From Bimuria novae-zelandiae CBS 107.79 (lineage: Eukaryota; Ascomycota; Dothideomycetes; Pleosporales; Didymosphaeriaceae): DNA of 64,000 bases. Position 1 is the first letter of the stretch; every line of letters starts with the position of its first letter. The notes under the pieces were generated by a model. That model saw nothing but the letters and a program-made list of their open reading frames with translations. It searched no databases and was not told where the DNA came from. A program made the position numbers and the translations under genes. Positions 10,670-22,378 of the stretch are shown piece after piece. The stretch spans positions 248,001-312,000 of the forward strand of contig ML976741.1 in NCBI GenBank assembly GCA_010015655.1, in the 5' to 3' direction.

Positions 10670-12425
10670 ATGGCGGAGTCTTCCGCGAACTCTCTTGCTC
10701 CAGCCTCGGCTGCTACTTCGAACGAGCCCTCGAGGGCATCCACGCCGGCAAATGCACCGGTAGAAAAGGCGCCAGATGAGGGCAGCAAGCTCAAGACCTT
10801 TCTGGGCGTGTTGAGGAGGTACTATACCCCTGATCGCCTCCGAGCGACTATAGCAAAGGGACCTTCAACTGACTGAGCCGCGGCAGGTTCATCGGCGTGT
10901 CTGACCTCGCTACCGTGCGCTTCTCCCTTCCAGCCCAACTTCTCGAACCCACACCAAATCTGGGTACGTCTCCCTACAAACACCAGAACCGCGCGGACGA
11001 AGGTAGAGGCAGGCTGTGCGGGACGTGCACTTACAGAGTACAGAGTACTGGAATTATCTTGACCGACCAGAGACGTTTATAAGGTTCGCACAGGGGAACA
11101 CCAATGCGCGATACGGGCGGTGCTAACAAGCGCAGCATTGGAGACTCAGACGAGCCGCTGGCGCGCATGCTAGGAACACTGCGATTCTGGTTCACGAAGG
11201 ACTTGGTATGGCAGACGGCAGGCCGAATCTCGAACAATGCTGACCCAGGCAGAAATACGTCAAAGGCAAGCCATGCAAGCCTTACAACTCTACGCTTGGC
11301 GAGTTCTTCAGGGTATGCTCCAGCCTGGTTTGCCACAATACACTGCTAACGCAGCTAGTGTACGTGGGAAGTCGAAGATACCCAGCCGCAGCTTAAGCAT
11401 TCGCCCAACTCGAAGCCCTCAAGCAGCGCAAGCAGCGTCGTCGGCGATAAGCGCGTAAAGATTACCTATCTTACCGAACAGACCTCCCACCACCCTCCTG
11501 TTTCCGCTTTCTACATCGACTGCCCTGAGAAGGGCATTTCCGCACGCGGGTTCGACCAGCTTAGTGCAAAGTTTACAGGCACCAACATCCGCGTGGTTGC
11601 TGGAGCACATAATTTGGGCATCTTCATTACATTGAAGCACCGTGATAATGAGGAATATCAACTCACCCACCCTGCGGCGTACCTGGGCGGCCTACTAAGA
11701 GGTATTTCGTCACTCGGGCCCGATGCCACCCCAGATGCTAACCCAAGCAGGGTCTCTCAGCGTTTCGGTCGCCGATTCCTGCTTTGTCACATGCGCGAAG
11801 ACCAAGATAAAGGTCATACTCGAATATCTAGAGGAGGGCTGGCTCGGGCGGACGCAAAACAAAGTTCTCGGTGTCATCTTTAGGTACGACCCAAACAACG
11901 ACACCAAGACGAAGATCAAGGATGTGCCAGACAAAGATGTATTGGGTAGAATAGAAGGCAGCTGGCAGACCAAGGTGTACTACACGCTTGGTAGCCAGCC
12001 CTTCGCGAAGACACCTGTATGATGCAGTTCCAGCTGCCCTCTGATGCCTTACTGACCCCACGCAGGAGAAAAACAGGAATTTGCTCATCGATCTCGACCC
12101 TCTCTTCGTCGTTCCGAAGAACATTCCGCCGATAGAAGAGCAGCTGCCCAACGAGTCGCGAAAGTTTTGGGAGGGGGTGACCAACGCTATAGTCAACAAG
12201 CAGTACTCGCTCGCGACGACACTCAAACAGGAGATTGAAGATAAACAACGAAAGAAGGCGGCGGAGCGGAAGGAGACTGGGAAAGAATGGCAACCTCGCT
12301 TCTTCACCGCCAGCGTGACACCCGTGGGTCGACCTGATCTTACCAAGGACGGCGAAGAAGCACTGAAACGCTTATACGAAGGCAATAATGCGCTCGAACC
12401 GAACAAAGAGTACGCAGCGTTCTAG
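10670..12425 (+). CDS. oxysterol-binding protein, Kes1/Osh4 type
   Basis: A 454-residue lipid-transfer protein in eight exons: 10670-10818, 10887-10963, 11044-11083, 11136-11205, 11253-11312, 11359-11701, 11751-12016 and 12066-12425. All junctions keep frame with GT-AG introns of 46-80 nt. The OSBP fingerprint is present as EQTSHHPPVSAFY, near residue 185. Upstream are FIGVSDLATVRFSLPAQLLEPTPNL, EYWNYLDRPETF and RFWFTKDL, the order found in Kes1/Osh4. There is no PH or ankyrin domain, so it is the short cytosolic class that swaps sterol for PI4P between ER and Golgi. The Ser/Ala/Pro-rich first 38 residues look disordered. Two introns use the second of two nearby AGs (11043 and 11252), chosen because only these preserve the family sequence. 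Confidence 0.93.
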
Positions 12426-13116
12426 GAGATGCGAACTCACCTTGTGTGAGTACTGCTTGCGTTCAGGAGCAAGCATGATTAGAGTCTGCATTATCGATAT
12501 GATACACCTATTCAGTGAGCTTGTGAGTTGCGAGCATGGGTTTATCACTCCGGGTCTTTTGCATTCACCGTATGGCGTTGGTCTAGCTTCTACTGAGGCG
12601 AAGGAATGGTACACCTGGAATGCGCTCATTAGATTTGGTTGTTCTTGCTTGCTTTGGCCGCATGGGCGTTGCACTCACACTTTTGAATCTAGAAGAGATT
12701 GATACCTTTCAGTGGCGGATATACTCGCGGTGACAAGGCTGTCGCCTACATGTAAATGCACATCAACCATGGAAAGTAGTGCCATTTGCTTCGGGAGCGT
12801 GCATCGCGCCTACCTACAACGCTTCTGACAAAGGGAAACAGCCACACGGCTTATTGATATGCAAGTTTTCGGGGTTTCTTTTACCGTCAACAACGAGTGG
12901 ACCTGAACAGGTCATGCGACATACAGCAACAGCAGGCCGCACCGTAACATACAAGTGAGGCGAAAGTCTCATTGGCCAGTCGTGGGACGGGTCTCGAATC
13001 CCAAGCTCGTATATGGCGCCTTCAGTTGGGCTAGCATCACAGCCCTACTCTACCTCTCAGACTTTGACATTTGAGGCTGTCAAACAACACCTTCCTGAAC
13101 CAGTACCTGTCATAAG
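12426..13116. other. intergenic, nothing recognised
   Basis: 691 bp without a supported gene; holds the 3' end of the OSBP gene and the upstream region of the HET gene. Confidence 0.5.
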
Positions 13117-16001
13117 ATGTCGCGGTGGCACGCTCCTTTCTGCTGCCAACCACAGGTTTATCTCGACCAGAACCTGCAGCTGCCTCGATTCCGTGCTTGC
13201 GACTACACACCAAACATCGAGCAGCCTATCACACGCCGCTCAGCCTTCCAAACACCGTGGCATGTACCGCCTGATGAACCCATCGGCAAGATGAATATCT
13301 TCTGGCCACCTAGCGTTCCCTACAGGCGAGGCTCGACCATCTCGGATGCAACGAGCGAGGCAGGCTCGATCGATCTAGGTCATCAAGTTACAAGCAACAT
13401 GCAGGCACAACCCACAGAACGTCATGCCGACCCGCAAGTTCCTATTGCCTCTGCCCATACGACAATTTACGATGAACTTCGCGCCGATCAGTTCCGCATG
13501 CTCTGCTTGTCACCTGTAGCAGACTGCAACGACCCAATCCATGTCGACTTGGAAACCTATGACGACAATAATTGCCCTGAGTACAAATTCACATCTTATG
13601 CTTGGGGTGGCGAGGATGGCGACAGCTCCCTGCAAAGCCCAGTATATGTCGACGAGTACTGGGATGTTCTCCTTCAAACCAAGAATTGCTGGTCGCTTTT
13701 ACAATACCTGCGACCCCGTAGAGGGATCCGCCTCGTATGGGTGAGTGGCTAATCTCGTACCTAATAATTGTTGCTGTTACTAATGACGATACAGTTAGAT
13801 GCGATATGCATAGACCAGAGCAATACGCGCGAAAGAGACGCCCAGGTCGTTAAGATGGGCGACATATATCGGAACTGCTCCAGAGTCGTCGTGTATCTGG
13901 GGAAAGATGTAGCACAGATTGTATCAGACACATCCGAACGATCTACAATTCCCCGTCGCTTTAGCCTAGACGAAGTGGTCGACAAGTTTACGGATGCAAG
14001 CATCGATCCACAGAAGCTTTTTCAACTTCAGTATTTCACGCGTGTATGGATAATCCAAGAGCTTCTTCTACCTCCAGGCGCCATCATCCCGCTTAATAGC
14101 TTCGAATTCCTGGTAACGCGCCTCACACCGGGCAGGTTAGAAGCAAAATGGCAAGCCAAGCAGGCCAAAGAGCTTGGGTCAGAAAGCATATCTGACTGGG
14201 ACAGCACGGGTGCGCCATGGTTCCAGTACGCGGCTGGGGGTGCAGATGAGATTGAACAGGGTATATGGGGAATCCTTCAACATACATGGAGCTCCCATAC
14301 TTCGGATGCTCGTGATAAAATATTTGGAGTCCTTGGTCTCATCGACACGAAAGAAGGGGCCACGGAAAACGCAACACGGAACAGAGGGGAATTACAGTCG
14401 GCAACGCCAACTCCTAACGTCAATTATTCCATATCGAATGTACATATTTTTTTAGAGTATTTGGCCATCTCCTAATGAATCAGAAGAATGCCCAAGCTCT
14501 TACTATGGCCTCAGGATCCTTTGATCCGCCAACGCAGACATTGTAGATACCGGCTTGGAATAGTCATGACCCCTCACAGGCACTCTCCACTTGATCAAAC
14601 TTGGAGAATTATGGTTACCGAGGGAGACCAGAAGACGGTTCACAGTTTATCCTCCGCCTATACACAGATGGTCATGACGAATTCCAATGCCGATATCCCG
14701 CCGATTGGATCGTGATTTGGCACGCGAATTTAGCTTCCTACAATGATGAGAAGGCCCAGCAGAAACACGACAGACTTCTTAGACCAACAATGGAGACAGC
14801 AACTGACCCAGTTATGTGGTATCAGGCTGTCGACTGGTACATTGATGCGTATATAGACGCCGAGTCTGCCGGAATCACTCTGAATCTGATGCATCTACTC
14901 ATAGTCGACGGACCACCAACAGAGGAGCATGAAGATATTTGGACGCTCGATTCCAAGATACCCCGTGTTAATCATCCAACCCGTCTCTTCACGTTCCAGG
15001 CAAATGACTGCACGCTGTACCTACGTACCTCAGACATCCACCTAAACAAGCTTCTCAATTCCGAACCCATCGACGTTTTTGCACTCACCAACAAGCACGA
15101 GAAGCGCTGCTATATTCTCTTCCTGCTAAAATCAGCGGCACTCAATGAGTACAGACTTCTAAAATGTTGTCATTGTTATGACCTTTGGGTCGCGGGGATC
15201 CTGAAGCCTCATTACTATGCTCAGCTACCCAGCCCACGTGCGACGCTGTCTGGGGAAAGGAAAACAGCCCAGATCTGGGGTATACTTGGAAAGAGCTTGT
15301 ACTATGTGCTCACACATTACACAAAGGAAATTGGTGGTCTTGATGCCCTTGCGTTTCATGGAGCTTCGTTCTGGCCTAAGAGCAACGATTTCCACCACTC
15401 AATGATTCTGGACTCAAAGCTTTGGACCTTGGTCAATATGAATCTGAGTATCAAAGACGTCCTCCCTGTATTCCAAAGTCTCGTTAACGAGACTATTGGA
15501 GCGAGACCAGACTTCAGAGAATCTATTATTGACTGTCCATCTTTTTGGCGTCGAGACACTCAAATCAAGGTCGATGGCGATTATCTCGAATTCGAAATTG
15601 ACAAGGATACCATACCATTCCTGTTCCTGGAGGGACTTAACAAAGAACCTCCGAGCTTTCAGTGGGAATGCAAAACCGCAGGGCAGTGGCTTCTGATAGG
15701 GGATCTGCCGTCTGACTTTTTGGATCCTGAGCCCGAATCTCTATTGACAGTTGAGGTTGAATACACATTTCAGGTAAGGACTAGACTCGACAACGTCAAA
15801 AAGTTCCTACGATGGAGCCCTTATTACTCCATGCTGTATGAGCTGAGTCCCTGTCGGCGACTGACTGGAGAGGACGACATGACGATGCTGTTGCGTGGAC
15901 GGAAAGAGGAGGATCGCTACATAGGGTGCATCGAGTGGCCGCAGCTGGTACTGGAACAGTTCAAAGCGGAAGGCAGAATACGGAAAGTTACGATCATCTA
16001 A
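13117..16001 (+). pseudogene. HET-domain (heterokaryon incompatibility) gene with two in-frame stops
   Basis: Exons 13117-13740, 13795-14439 and 14484-16001, about 929 codons. The HET domain (residues about 150-330) is intact: YKFTSYAWGGEDGD, LVWLDAICIDQSNTRERDAQ across the first splice, MGDIYRNCSRVVVYLG and FTRVWIIQELLLP. The second intron (14440-14483) has a GTACAT donor, CTAATGA branch site and CAG acceptor. After it the frame meets TAG at 14544-14546 and TGA at 14592-14594, flanking an IPAW motif usual in HET proteins, then stays open to 16001. Both stops are one C-to-T change from CAG and CGA. HET proteins trigger cell death when unlike hyphae fuse. Either the gene is dead, a truncated protein of about 443 residues is made, or an unusual larger intron removes both stops. 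The start is uncertain; the ATG at 13291 is also possible. Confidence 0.75.
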
Positions 16002-16792
16002 CCCTAACCCCAGATTCGAGCAAGATGGAGGAGTCGCGCAACCTACACAGGGTTCGTATCCCGCGCCCGCGCTCACGGAGACGTCACCCCTCAAGAGCTT
16101 GAACACACTCACCACATCCCGCTGGGGCAGCCCACGTGCTCTACAGGACGACCTCGACGTGATCGGAAGAGGCATATGTAGCATGGTGGACTCCAAGCGC
16201 CTAGAAGATGAAAGGCGCCGTGCTGCCTGTATCTGCACCACAGCTGGCAGTGGGTCTGCGAAAACATGAGCGAGAAGTGCTAGTGTGTTGCGTTTCTGCG
16301 TTGCTGGGTGTCGCATGATGTGCTCAGGCCGTTGTAGACGAAAGCCCCGATCGTCACGTGCAGCGCGTGCATGCTATAGCTAAGGGATGAAGCTTCGATT
16401 CCTAGACTGCGGCTCTGCGAAGTACCTTGGGATTCGGTAATAAGAACCACACCTGGATTTCTTTCCAGCAGTGTTGACCTAGTGAGGTGACTTAGTTATG
16501 TGTATATGCAATGAACAAAAGCTGTTTATCTTGGGATAATGCAAGCACATGTGGCTCGACGCTGCATTCTGAAACCAGTACTTGGGGGTCCGGTAACAAG
16601 ACACCGCTTGTGTATGAGAGGAAACTTGCTTTGTGCTTCATATGGATTTGAATCACGTATGCAAATATTGGAGTCCAAAAGGAAGAATATCATCTGCATG
16701 AAAGTGAAAGCGAACGTGGGTATCTACCAACGCCAACTGCCAGGTCCCACCACCTTCTTAGTGCAGCCCGCAAGATGCTACGAAGTAACCTC
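16002..16792. other. convergent 3' region, nothing recognised
   Basis: 791 bp between the ends of the HET and F-box genes. An open frame on the minus strand (15807-16316) overlaps the HET 3' end and has no family features. Confidence 0.5.
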
Positions 16793-18712
16793 CTAGTCAT
16801 CTGGATACTCGTCCCTCACGTTACTCACAAAGACGCCATTCTCCGCATCCCAGCGCTTAAAATGGCGTCCCGCCAGCCTGAGCATCGCTTCCGAAGGCTC
16901 AGTGCCCTTTTCACAAGGCACGATATTCTCCTCGGCAACATAGCGAGACGATTTGTCGCAAACCCTAACCACACAAGCAATGTTAGCATATGTCACAAGC
17001 CCATGAGCAGGATAGGAAGAGACGTACATAACGTGATAGAATGCCTGGTTCCTGCCTCCAGATAGCTGGTCAACACCCATATGGTGGATCCACTCCTCGC
17101 CCGCGTCGCACACGGTATCCCATCCCGTAATCACGCCTTCGTAATGGTACCTTTTATGCCGGAACAACTGGCCTACGCGAAAGACCATGCTATCCGCGGC
17201 GCCAGGCTGTCTGCGCTTCCGCGGCTTGGCCATCCCGTCGATACGAAGCCGGCTGTCCACAAACGAAGCCAGGCGGTCGCCTTCGACCACGGTGCTGAAC
17301 ATAGGAATGACGTGTTGCACGAGCAGGGCGACGTCCCAGGGGAAGTGCGTCTGGAAGTGCTCGAGCAGATAGGGGAGGTACTGGCGGCGGCGGGCGGCAC
17401 CGGGATGGTTCGACAAGCCGCCGTGGTCGTCGGGACTGAGGATGAGCATGGCCCAGATGGTGGCGTAGAAGGCATTGTCCATGTCCGGGTGGGCGTTGAA
17501 CCAGGTCGAGTGGATGCCGTTGGCTTGCGCGTCGGCCTGGCGGATCGTCTGCACCGAGTTCATGATATTGCGGGCGGTGCGCGTCACCATATCTCTGGTG
17601 GTGCTGTCGGACAGGTAGGCTGAGTGCTGGGAGGGCGGAACGCCCATTTCGCGGAGCGAGCGTTGCAGGTCGTTTGCGAGCACTTCGTCTGAGGAACGGA
17701 AAGGGTCTAGGTACATGTAGTCAAGGTCGGAAGAGCTCGTGGGCTTGTACAGGCCATCGAGCGTATGGTCTTTCGGCGCGTAGATGAGGCAGTAGACGTG
17801 GAAGAGGAAACCGCAGGGACGCGCATCGAGACCCACTCGACGCGCGAGCGCGCAGTAGATTGCGACGGAAATGAGTGGAAGGGAGTCGTGAGTCTCGGAG
17901 CGTAAAACGAGCCCGATGAAGGAGTTTGGCAGGGCGCGGTACGAGGAGTCGGATACGCCGCGAAAGCCGTGTTCGCGTAGGAAAGTTGCCAATGTCGACG
18001 CCTTAGCCCTAGCACACATGCCGTCGAATTTGGGATACTGTTGCCTGAGGTCTTTCGCCAGATCGCCCAGATCGTGTGAAACGGTTTCGAAGTCCACATC
18101 TTCGCCCGTCCTCGTGAACACATCGTACGCTGCCAATGCCTTTTCTATGGGCACATTCTCGCCTCTGCTCAGGCTCGCCCACACCTCCACTGCCATCTCC
18201 CTCTGTATCCTCTCCAAGATGGCATTCGCGTAGTATCTCCTGGCCAGCACATCCTCTCTCACGTCATCACATGCAATCTCTTTCAGCAACACCTCTTTGA
18301 CATCGTACCCAAAGTCGGCAATCTCGCCGATGTGCCGAATGCGATTCTGCTGACTCCCCAACACGTGATCCAGTAGCCGCAATGCCTCGCGCTCTTTCCT
18401 CAGGCGCTCAATGAAGACGGAGCGCCAATCGACGTCGGAGAGTGGCCCTTGAAATTTGGCTTGCATGGCGCGCTGAGGGTCCCACCAGCGGAAATGCGTG
18501 TGACAGAAGTGGCGCCATATGAGCGGTGCATCGGTCGTGAGCTCTTTGATGAGGCGACAGGTTTGCGCGACGGATATCACCGACTGGGGGTCGAGATTCA
18601 GGAAGATACCCTCGAGGATCTCAGCGGGAAGGTCCGTGAATGCGGGCGCCATTGCAGGGCGCAAGGCCAGGTGAAGCGGATAACTGCAGGTGGTGCAACT
18701 TTCTCGTGTCAC
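16793..18712 (-). CDS. F-box protein with transglutaminase-like and YccV domains (FBXO21-like)
   Basis: Three domains in the order of FBXO21. An F-box at about residues 24-65 (FTDLPAEILEGIFLNLDPQS) would bind Skp1 in an SCF ubiquitin ligase. A SirB1/transglutaminase-like region at about 200-330 (HDSLPLISVAIYCALARRVG, then GFLFHVYCLIY) follows. A hemimethylated-DNA-binding (YccV) domain at about 505-600 (FRVGQLFRHKRYHYEGVITGWD) ends the protein. The reading frame is open for 639 codons, but 17027-16965 looks like a 63-nt intron (GTACGT, GCTAAC, TTAG) whose length is a multiple of three; its removal gives about 618 residues and the sequence HVMVCDKSSRYVAEENI, which fits YccV better. The second ATG (18652, MAPAFTDLP) is a likelier start than 18712. 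Substrates are unknown. Confidence 0.88.
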   Translation of the reverse strand: MTRESCTTCSYPLHLALRPAMAPAFTDLPAEILEGIFLNLDPQSVISVAQTCRLIKELTTDAPLIWRHFCHTHFRWWDPQRAMQAKFQGPLSDVDWRSVFIERLRKEREALRLLDHVLGSQQNRIRHIGEIADFGYDVKEVLLKEIACDDVREDVLARRYYANAILERIQREMAVEVWASLSRGENVPIEKALAAYDVFTRTGEDVDFETVSHDLGDLAKDLRQQYPKFDGMCARAKASTLATFLREHGFRGVSDSSYRALPNSFIGLVLRSETHDSLPLISVAIYCALARRVGLDARPCGFLFHVYCLIYAPKDHTLDGLYKPTSSSDLDYMYLDPFRSSDEVLANDLQRSLREMGVPPSQHSAYLSDSTTRDMVTRTARNIMNSVQTIRQADAQANGIHSTWFNAHPDMDNAFYATIWAMLILSPDDHGGLSNHPGAARRRQYLPYLLEHFQTHFPWDVALLVQHVIPMFSTVVEGDRLASFVDSRLRIDGMAKPRKRRQPGAADSMVFRVGQLFRHKRYHYEGVITGWDTVCDAGEEWIHHMGVDQLSGGRNQAFYHVMYVSSYPAHGLVTYANIACVVRVCDKSSRYVAEENIVPCEKGTEPSEAMLRLAGRHFKRWDAENGVFVSNVRDEYPDD

Positions 18713-19309
18713 AAGCGCTTAGCTGTGCCCAGGTGTCATACAGTATATTCAAGAGCGTGGTGAGAGTTGCCGTTAGGAAGAGTCGGTCATCTCGCCGCCA
18801 CTGCGTATAGGTATAAATGTCGTCAACGGTAAGTAATGACGTTCGTTGGTTGGCCGTGGCTTATTCAGCTAGCCTCGGCAACCATTGCCTCTGGATGCTA
18901 CATAGGCTAATGCTTCACGTACTGCTGAAACAGCCACTGCGGAAAGGAAGTATTTTACGAGTCCATTGACATGGTAGAATTATGTCCTTGCGGATACACA
19001 AAACACGACTCTTTGGCAGGTGTTTGCACCATTCTTGAGTTCACGACAATGATTCACAGGTGCGACACTGACAATTGTGGATGCAGAATGTGTTTCACAT
19101 TTTTTGTCGTACAGGCATCCAACTCCACAAATCTCAGTGTTCATCCACAACTTTTTAATTCAACATCAACTTTCTATCTGCAAACTTTTTACTTCCCTCG
19201 TGAAGCGACTGAGGGTGCCGCGCGCCTCCATGCAGACGAGGGTACCCATAAACGGTACAAGGTCGGATACGTTACGGACCTCACCGCAAGTACCGCATCT
19301 CTACCAAGT
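18713..19309. other. intergenic, nothing recognised
   Basis: 597 bp with the promoter of the F-box gene and the 3' end of the eIF2A gene; no supported gene. Confidence 0.5.
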
Positions 19310-21708
19310 CTACTCCGTGAAGCCTAAGCTGGCAAGCTCTTTACGGATCGACTCTTCAGTGGTGATCTTCTTGATCTGCGTATCCTCGAGCTTTTCGCCT
19401 CCAGCTTGCCTCATCTTCAGATCATCAATGGCACGGATCTTCTTAAGCAGACTCCGCACTTTCTTGTCGTTTGGGCCACCGTCTCCTGGACTCGTCACAG
19501 TCAAGTCAGGGGGCGGGCCATGGTTCTCCGTCTTGATTTGCGCAGGAGTTTGGGGCGCAGGAGCATGCTGCTGGTTCTGACGATTCGAACCTGAACCGGC
19601 GCGATGATGGTGCTGCTGGCCCATCTGAGCGCGATGATTTCCGTCTTCGTAGCCAGAACCATGACGTCCATGCGGGCTGTTCCCATAATTTCGATGTTGG
19701 CTAGGGCTACGTCTGTCTTGGTTGTTCAGCGCGTTACTCTTACTACGGCTGCGTTGCTGGCCACGAGCGTCGCGTCGCTCGGGGCTTCGACCCGTGTTAG
19801 CGGGACCAGATGGTACTGTTGTTCCATCGGCAGCAAGACCGCCAGCCTTCTCGGCAGCTTCCCTTGCCTTCTTAGCTTCCCTCTTCTTCTTGTTTTTAAG
19901 AGCAGCTTTCGAGAGCTCGCCCTCTCCTTCGCCGGTGCCAGTGAGACTAACACCGCCACCAGGAGCCGCACCCGGGGGCAGAGCGTCAGCAGGCTCAGCA
20001 CCAGGGACCTCACGGCGGCGATTTTTTCCGAATCCGTTAGAGAAGGAGGCATTGCTCGAGGAAATCCCGGTATTGGTGTAGGCCGCGCCTCCCTCATCTT
20101 CACGCTTGAAGAGCAACGGCGTAGTAGTTCCACGGGCGCCTGGTGGGCGATATGCGCCGGCTGGTTTCGACGGAGTCTTTACCTTACTCAGATAATCCAC
20201 AGCGGATGCGTGAGGGTTCCCCGCTTCAAGCGGGTTCTCCAATGGAGTCGACTGGGGCCGCCAGGTTACATGGTACAACTCCGACATGTCCTCGTTATAC
20301 ATCAAAGTGCCTCCGATATGCCAGATGCGTATTCCATTGTCGACGCGAAGACGGGGGCTCGTAGTCGCGGTAAGAATGTGTTTGCCATCGGGACTCCACT
20401 CACAATGAGTGCAATTCGAGGCTACAATGGTATTGACCTTCTGATAATTTTTCTCGAGATCGTAGATGTCCATCTGGCCAGCCAGATTGCCGAAGCCAGC
20501 TACGAGAACAAAGCGGCCGTGCGGCGAGAATAGAATGGTGTTTCGCGGAGCCAGGTCGAAATTATGCTGCGCAACAGCGCGCGCATTAAAGATGGTGGTT
20601 TTGGCGGGCATGTAGCCGTACACAACTCCGAACTCTTTCGAGTTTGGCGACCAGGACACGTCGTGAATGGGTCCTTCCTTGTCCAGCTGGATGCGGGAGT
20701 CGAAGGAGCCATTAGCGCTCAAGATGTACATGTTCGTCTCGCCGTAGTAGCTCTTGTTGGTCTTATCAACCTCGGTCTGCGCAAGAACAATGAGGCTGGT
20801 CCCGAGGGCATTCCACTTGAGCTGGACCTTGTCACCCTTGTAGAAAGTCTTTTGCGAAATGGCGGCATTGAATTGAGGCACTTGGAAGACCTTGACGGCG
20901 GCGGGCATGCCCTACTTCGGGTTAGCCTGGCGGTTCATAAACACGCCTGTGTGGTGAACTTGCCTTTCGCTCCGGGACAAAAACAGCAACCGAATGGTTC
21001 TTGCCGGGCGACACCGCAAAGTCGGTAACTCCTTCAACGCGCAGCTTATTCCATACAGTCTTCAGGTCGTTCGATTGGTAGAACTGCACCTCGTTTGTTA
21101 CAACGCGGGCACAGAAAGCTTCGTCCGACGTGTACTGCAAGTTCCAACCCGTCTGTTGCTTCTGCACGTACTCTCCAATCACGGTGCGCTCTTGCTGACT
21201 CTCGCCGTCGCCTGGCACAGTATGCCATACTTTGAGGTTCTTGGTCGCATTGCCATCTTCGTCTTTGGTCGGGCGCTGCCAGGTGATGATGTAAGTGCCC
21301 AGAGGTGAAAATCCGAGCTCAAAGACATTGGGGGTAGGCAGCGTGGTGACGATCTGGCCGGAGGATGTGTAGATGACTGAAACCCTAGACACACACGTGT
21401 TAGCCATTATTGGTTGCAAAAGTATAGGCTGAGCTTACTGTTCGGGCGATGCCCACGCAAAATAGCGGCTGTCGGGCGAGTAGCAGCAGCAACGCAGATT
21501 GCCTTCAGGCCTGCAAAATGGTCAGTGGGTGGTTCCTCATGGGCTTTGAAGGGGCTTACCGAGCAAAGCCGGGGAGCACGTCGTAGACAGGAGCGGCGTT
21601 GAAAACCCCAATGCCCTTTGAGGTGCGATCTGCAGTCGTTAGGACAATGGATCACCAAATCATGGTGCAAGATGCAGACGTACAGGCCAGCTGTGTGGGA
21701 GCAGCCAT
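19310..21708 (-). CDS. eukaryotic translation initiation factor 2A
   Basis: A 729-residue protein in five exons: 21708-21684, 21629-21560, 21510-21439, 21384-20964 and 20911-19310. The N-terminal two thirds form the eIF2A beta-propeller: CCCYSPDSRYFAWASPEQVS, FSPLGTYIITWQRP, DFAVSPGKNHSVAVFVPERK, PIHDVSWSPNSKEFGVVYGYMP, ASNCTHCEWSPDGKHILTAT and DNGIRIWHIGG. A Lys/Arg/Gly-rich disordered part (about 490-660) with KKKREAKKAREA precedes the conserved C-terminal helices (KKIRAIDDLKMRQAGGEKL). eIF2A can deliver initiator tRNA to the 40S subunit and acts in alternative initiation. Intron 4 (20963-20912) begins GCAAGT, a GC-AG intron; the join restores ERKGMPAAVKVFQVP. The first exon is only 25 nt. 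It diverges from the histidine kinase gene. Confidence 0.93.
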
Positions 21709-22378
21709 GACTAGTCAAAGTCACAGAAGAAACAGCGAGCGAGGGCGGGTGTTGTGGGTGCGCGTTGGGCAAGCAGCTGCTGGCGGTTGGCGGTGTGGAC
21801 GTGGAACAGCGAGGACTGTCGAAGTCGAAGGGAGATTCCAATGATCGAGAAAGTCCAGGGCAGGCACGGCACACGCAGCAACGCGGGGTTGGAGGCACAC
21901 GACGGGCGGGAGAGCGCGTGTGACAGCGAGCGAGCGGAGCGGGAGCTGGCGTGGATTTTCGCGGTTGAGTTCGAAGCACTAGCGCGAACGAGTCACGTGA
22001 TATACGTCAGACCGGGTCCACGTCTGGAGGCTCTCAGAGCCGGTGAAATGGAGGGGTAGTCCATGCCCGCTTGCTTACTGTGCTCGGTAGTGCAACAGAA
22101 GTGCCCGAATGGGTGGCGAGCGGCGGTGCGGCTGTCATTGATGCCCAGGTGGTGCATAGTTCGCCCTAGACCTTGTCTTGCAGACGTCCCAATGCGCCTG
22201 CTATCTTTGAGATTCACCTTAACGTGATGGACGCGCTGTTCTGCGGGTTGGCGGCAATCACCGAACCGGGCGACCAGGATTTACACGCTAGAGCCATGAC
22301 AGTTGAGCGACGCAACGGGATGGCTCCCACTTGATTGCAGCAGAATGCGCGCCGCGCAATGCACCCTGAGAGTACACC
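21709..22378. promoter_or_regulatory. divergent promoter region between eIF2A and histidine kinase
   Basis: 670 bp between outward-pointing starts, GC-rich, with no gene and no regulator site I can name. Confidence 0.45.

Noticed and set aside
12961..13012. possible tRNA 3' half (GGTCTCGAATCCC resembles a T-arm)
   Set aside because: No matching acceptor stem, D-arm or anticodon arm could be built around it.
16001..16012. telomere-like CTAACCCTAACCCC
   Set aside because: Only two repeat units at the end of a coding gene, also echoed by an intron branch site elsewhere; chance is enough.
19604..20533. 309-codon open frame on the + strand
   Set aside because: Antisense to the low-complexity and propeller parts of eIF2A; no family features.
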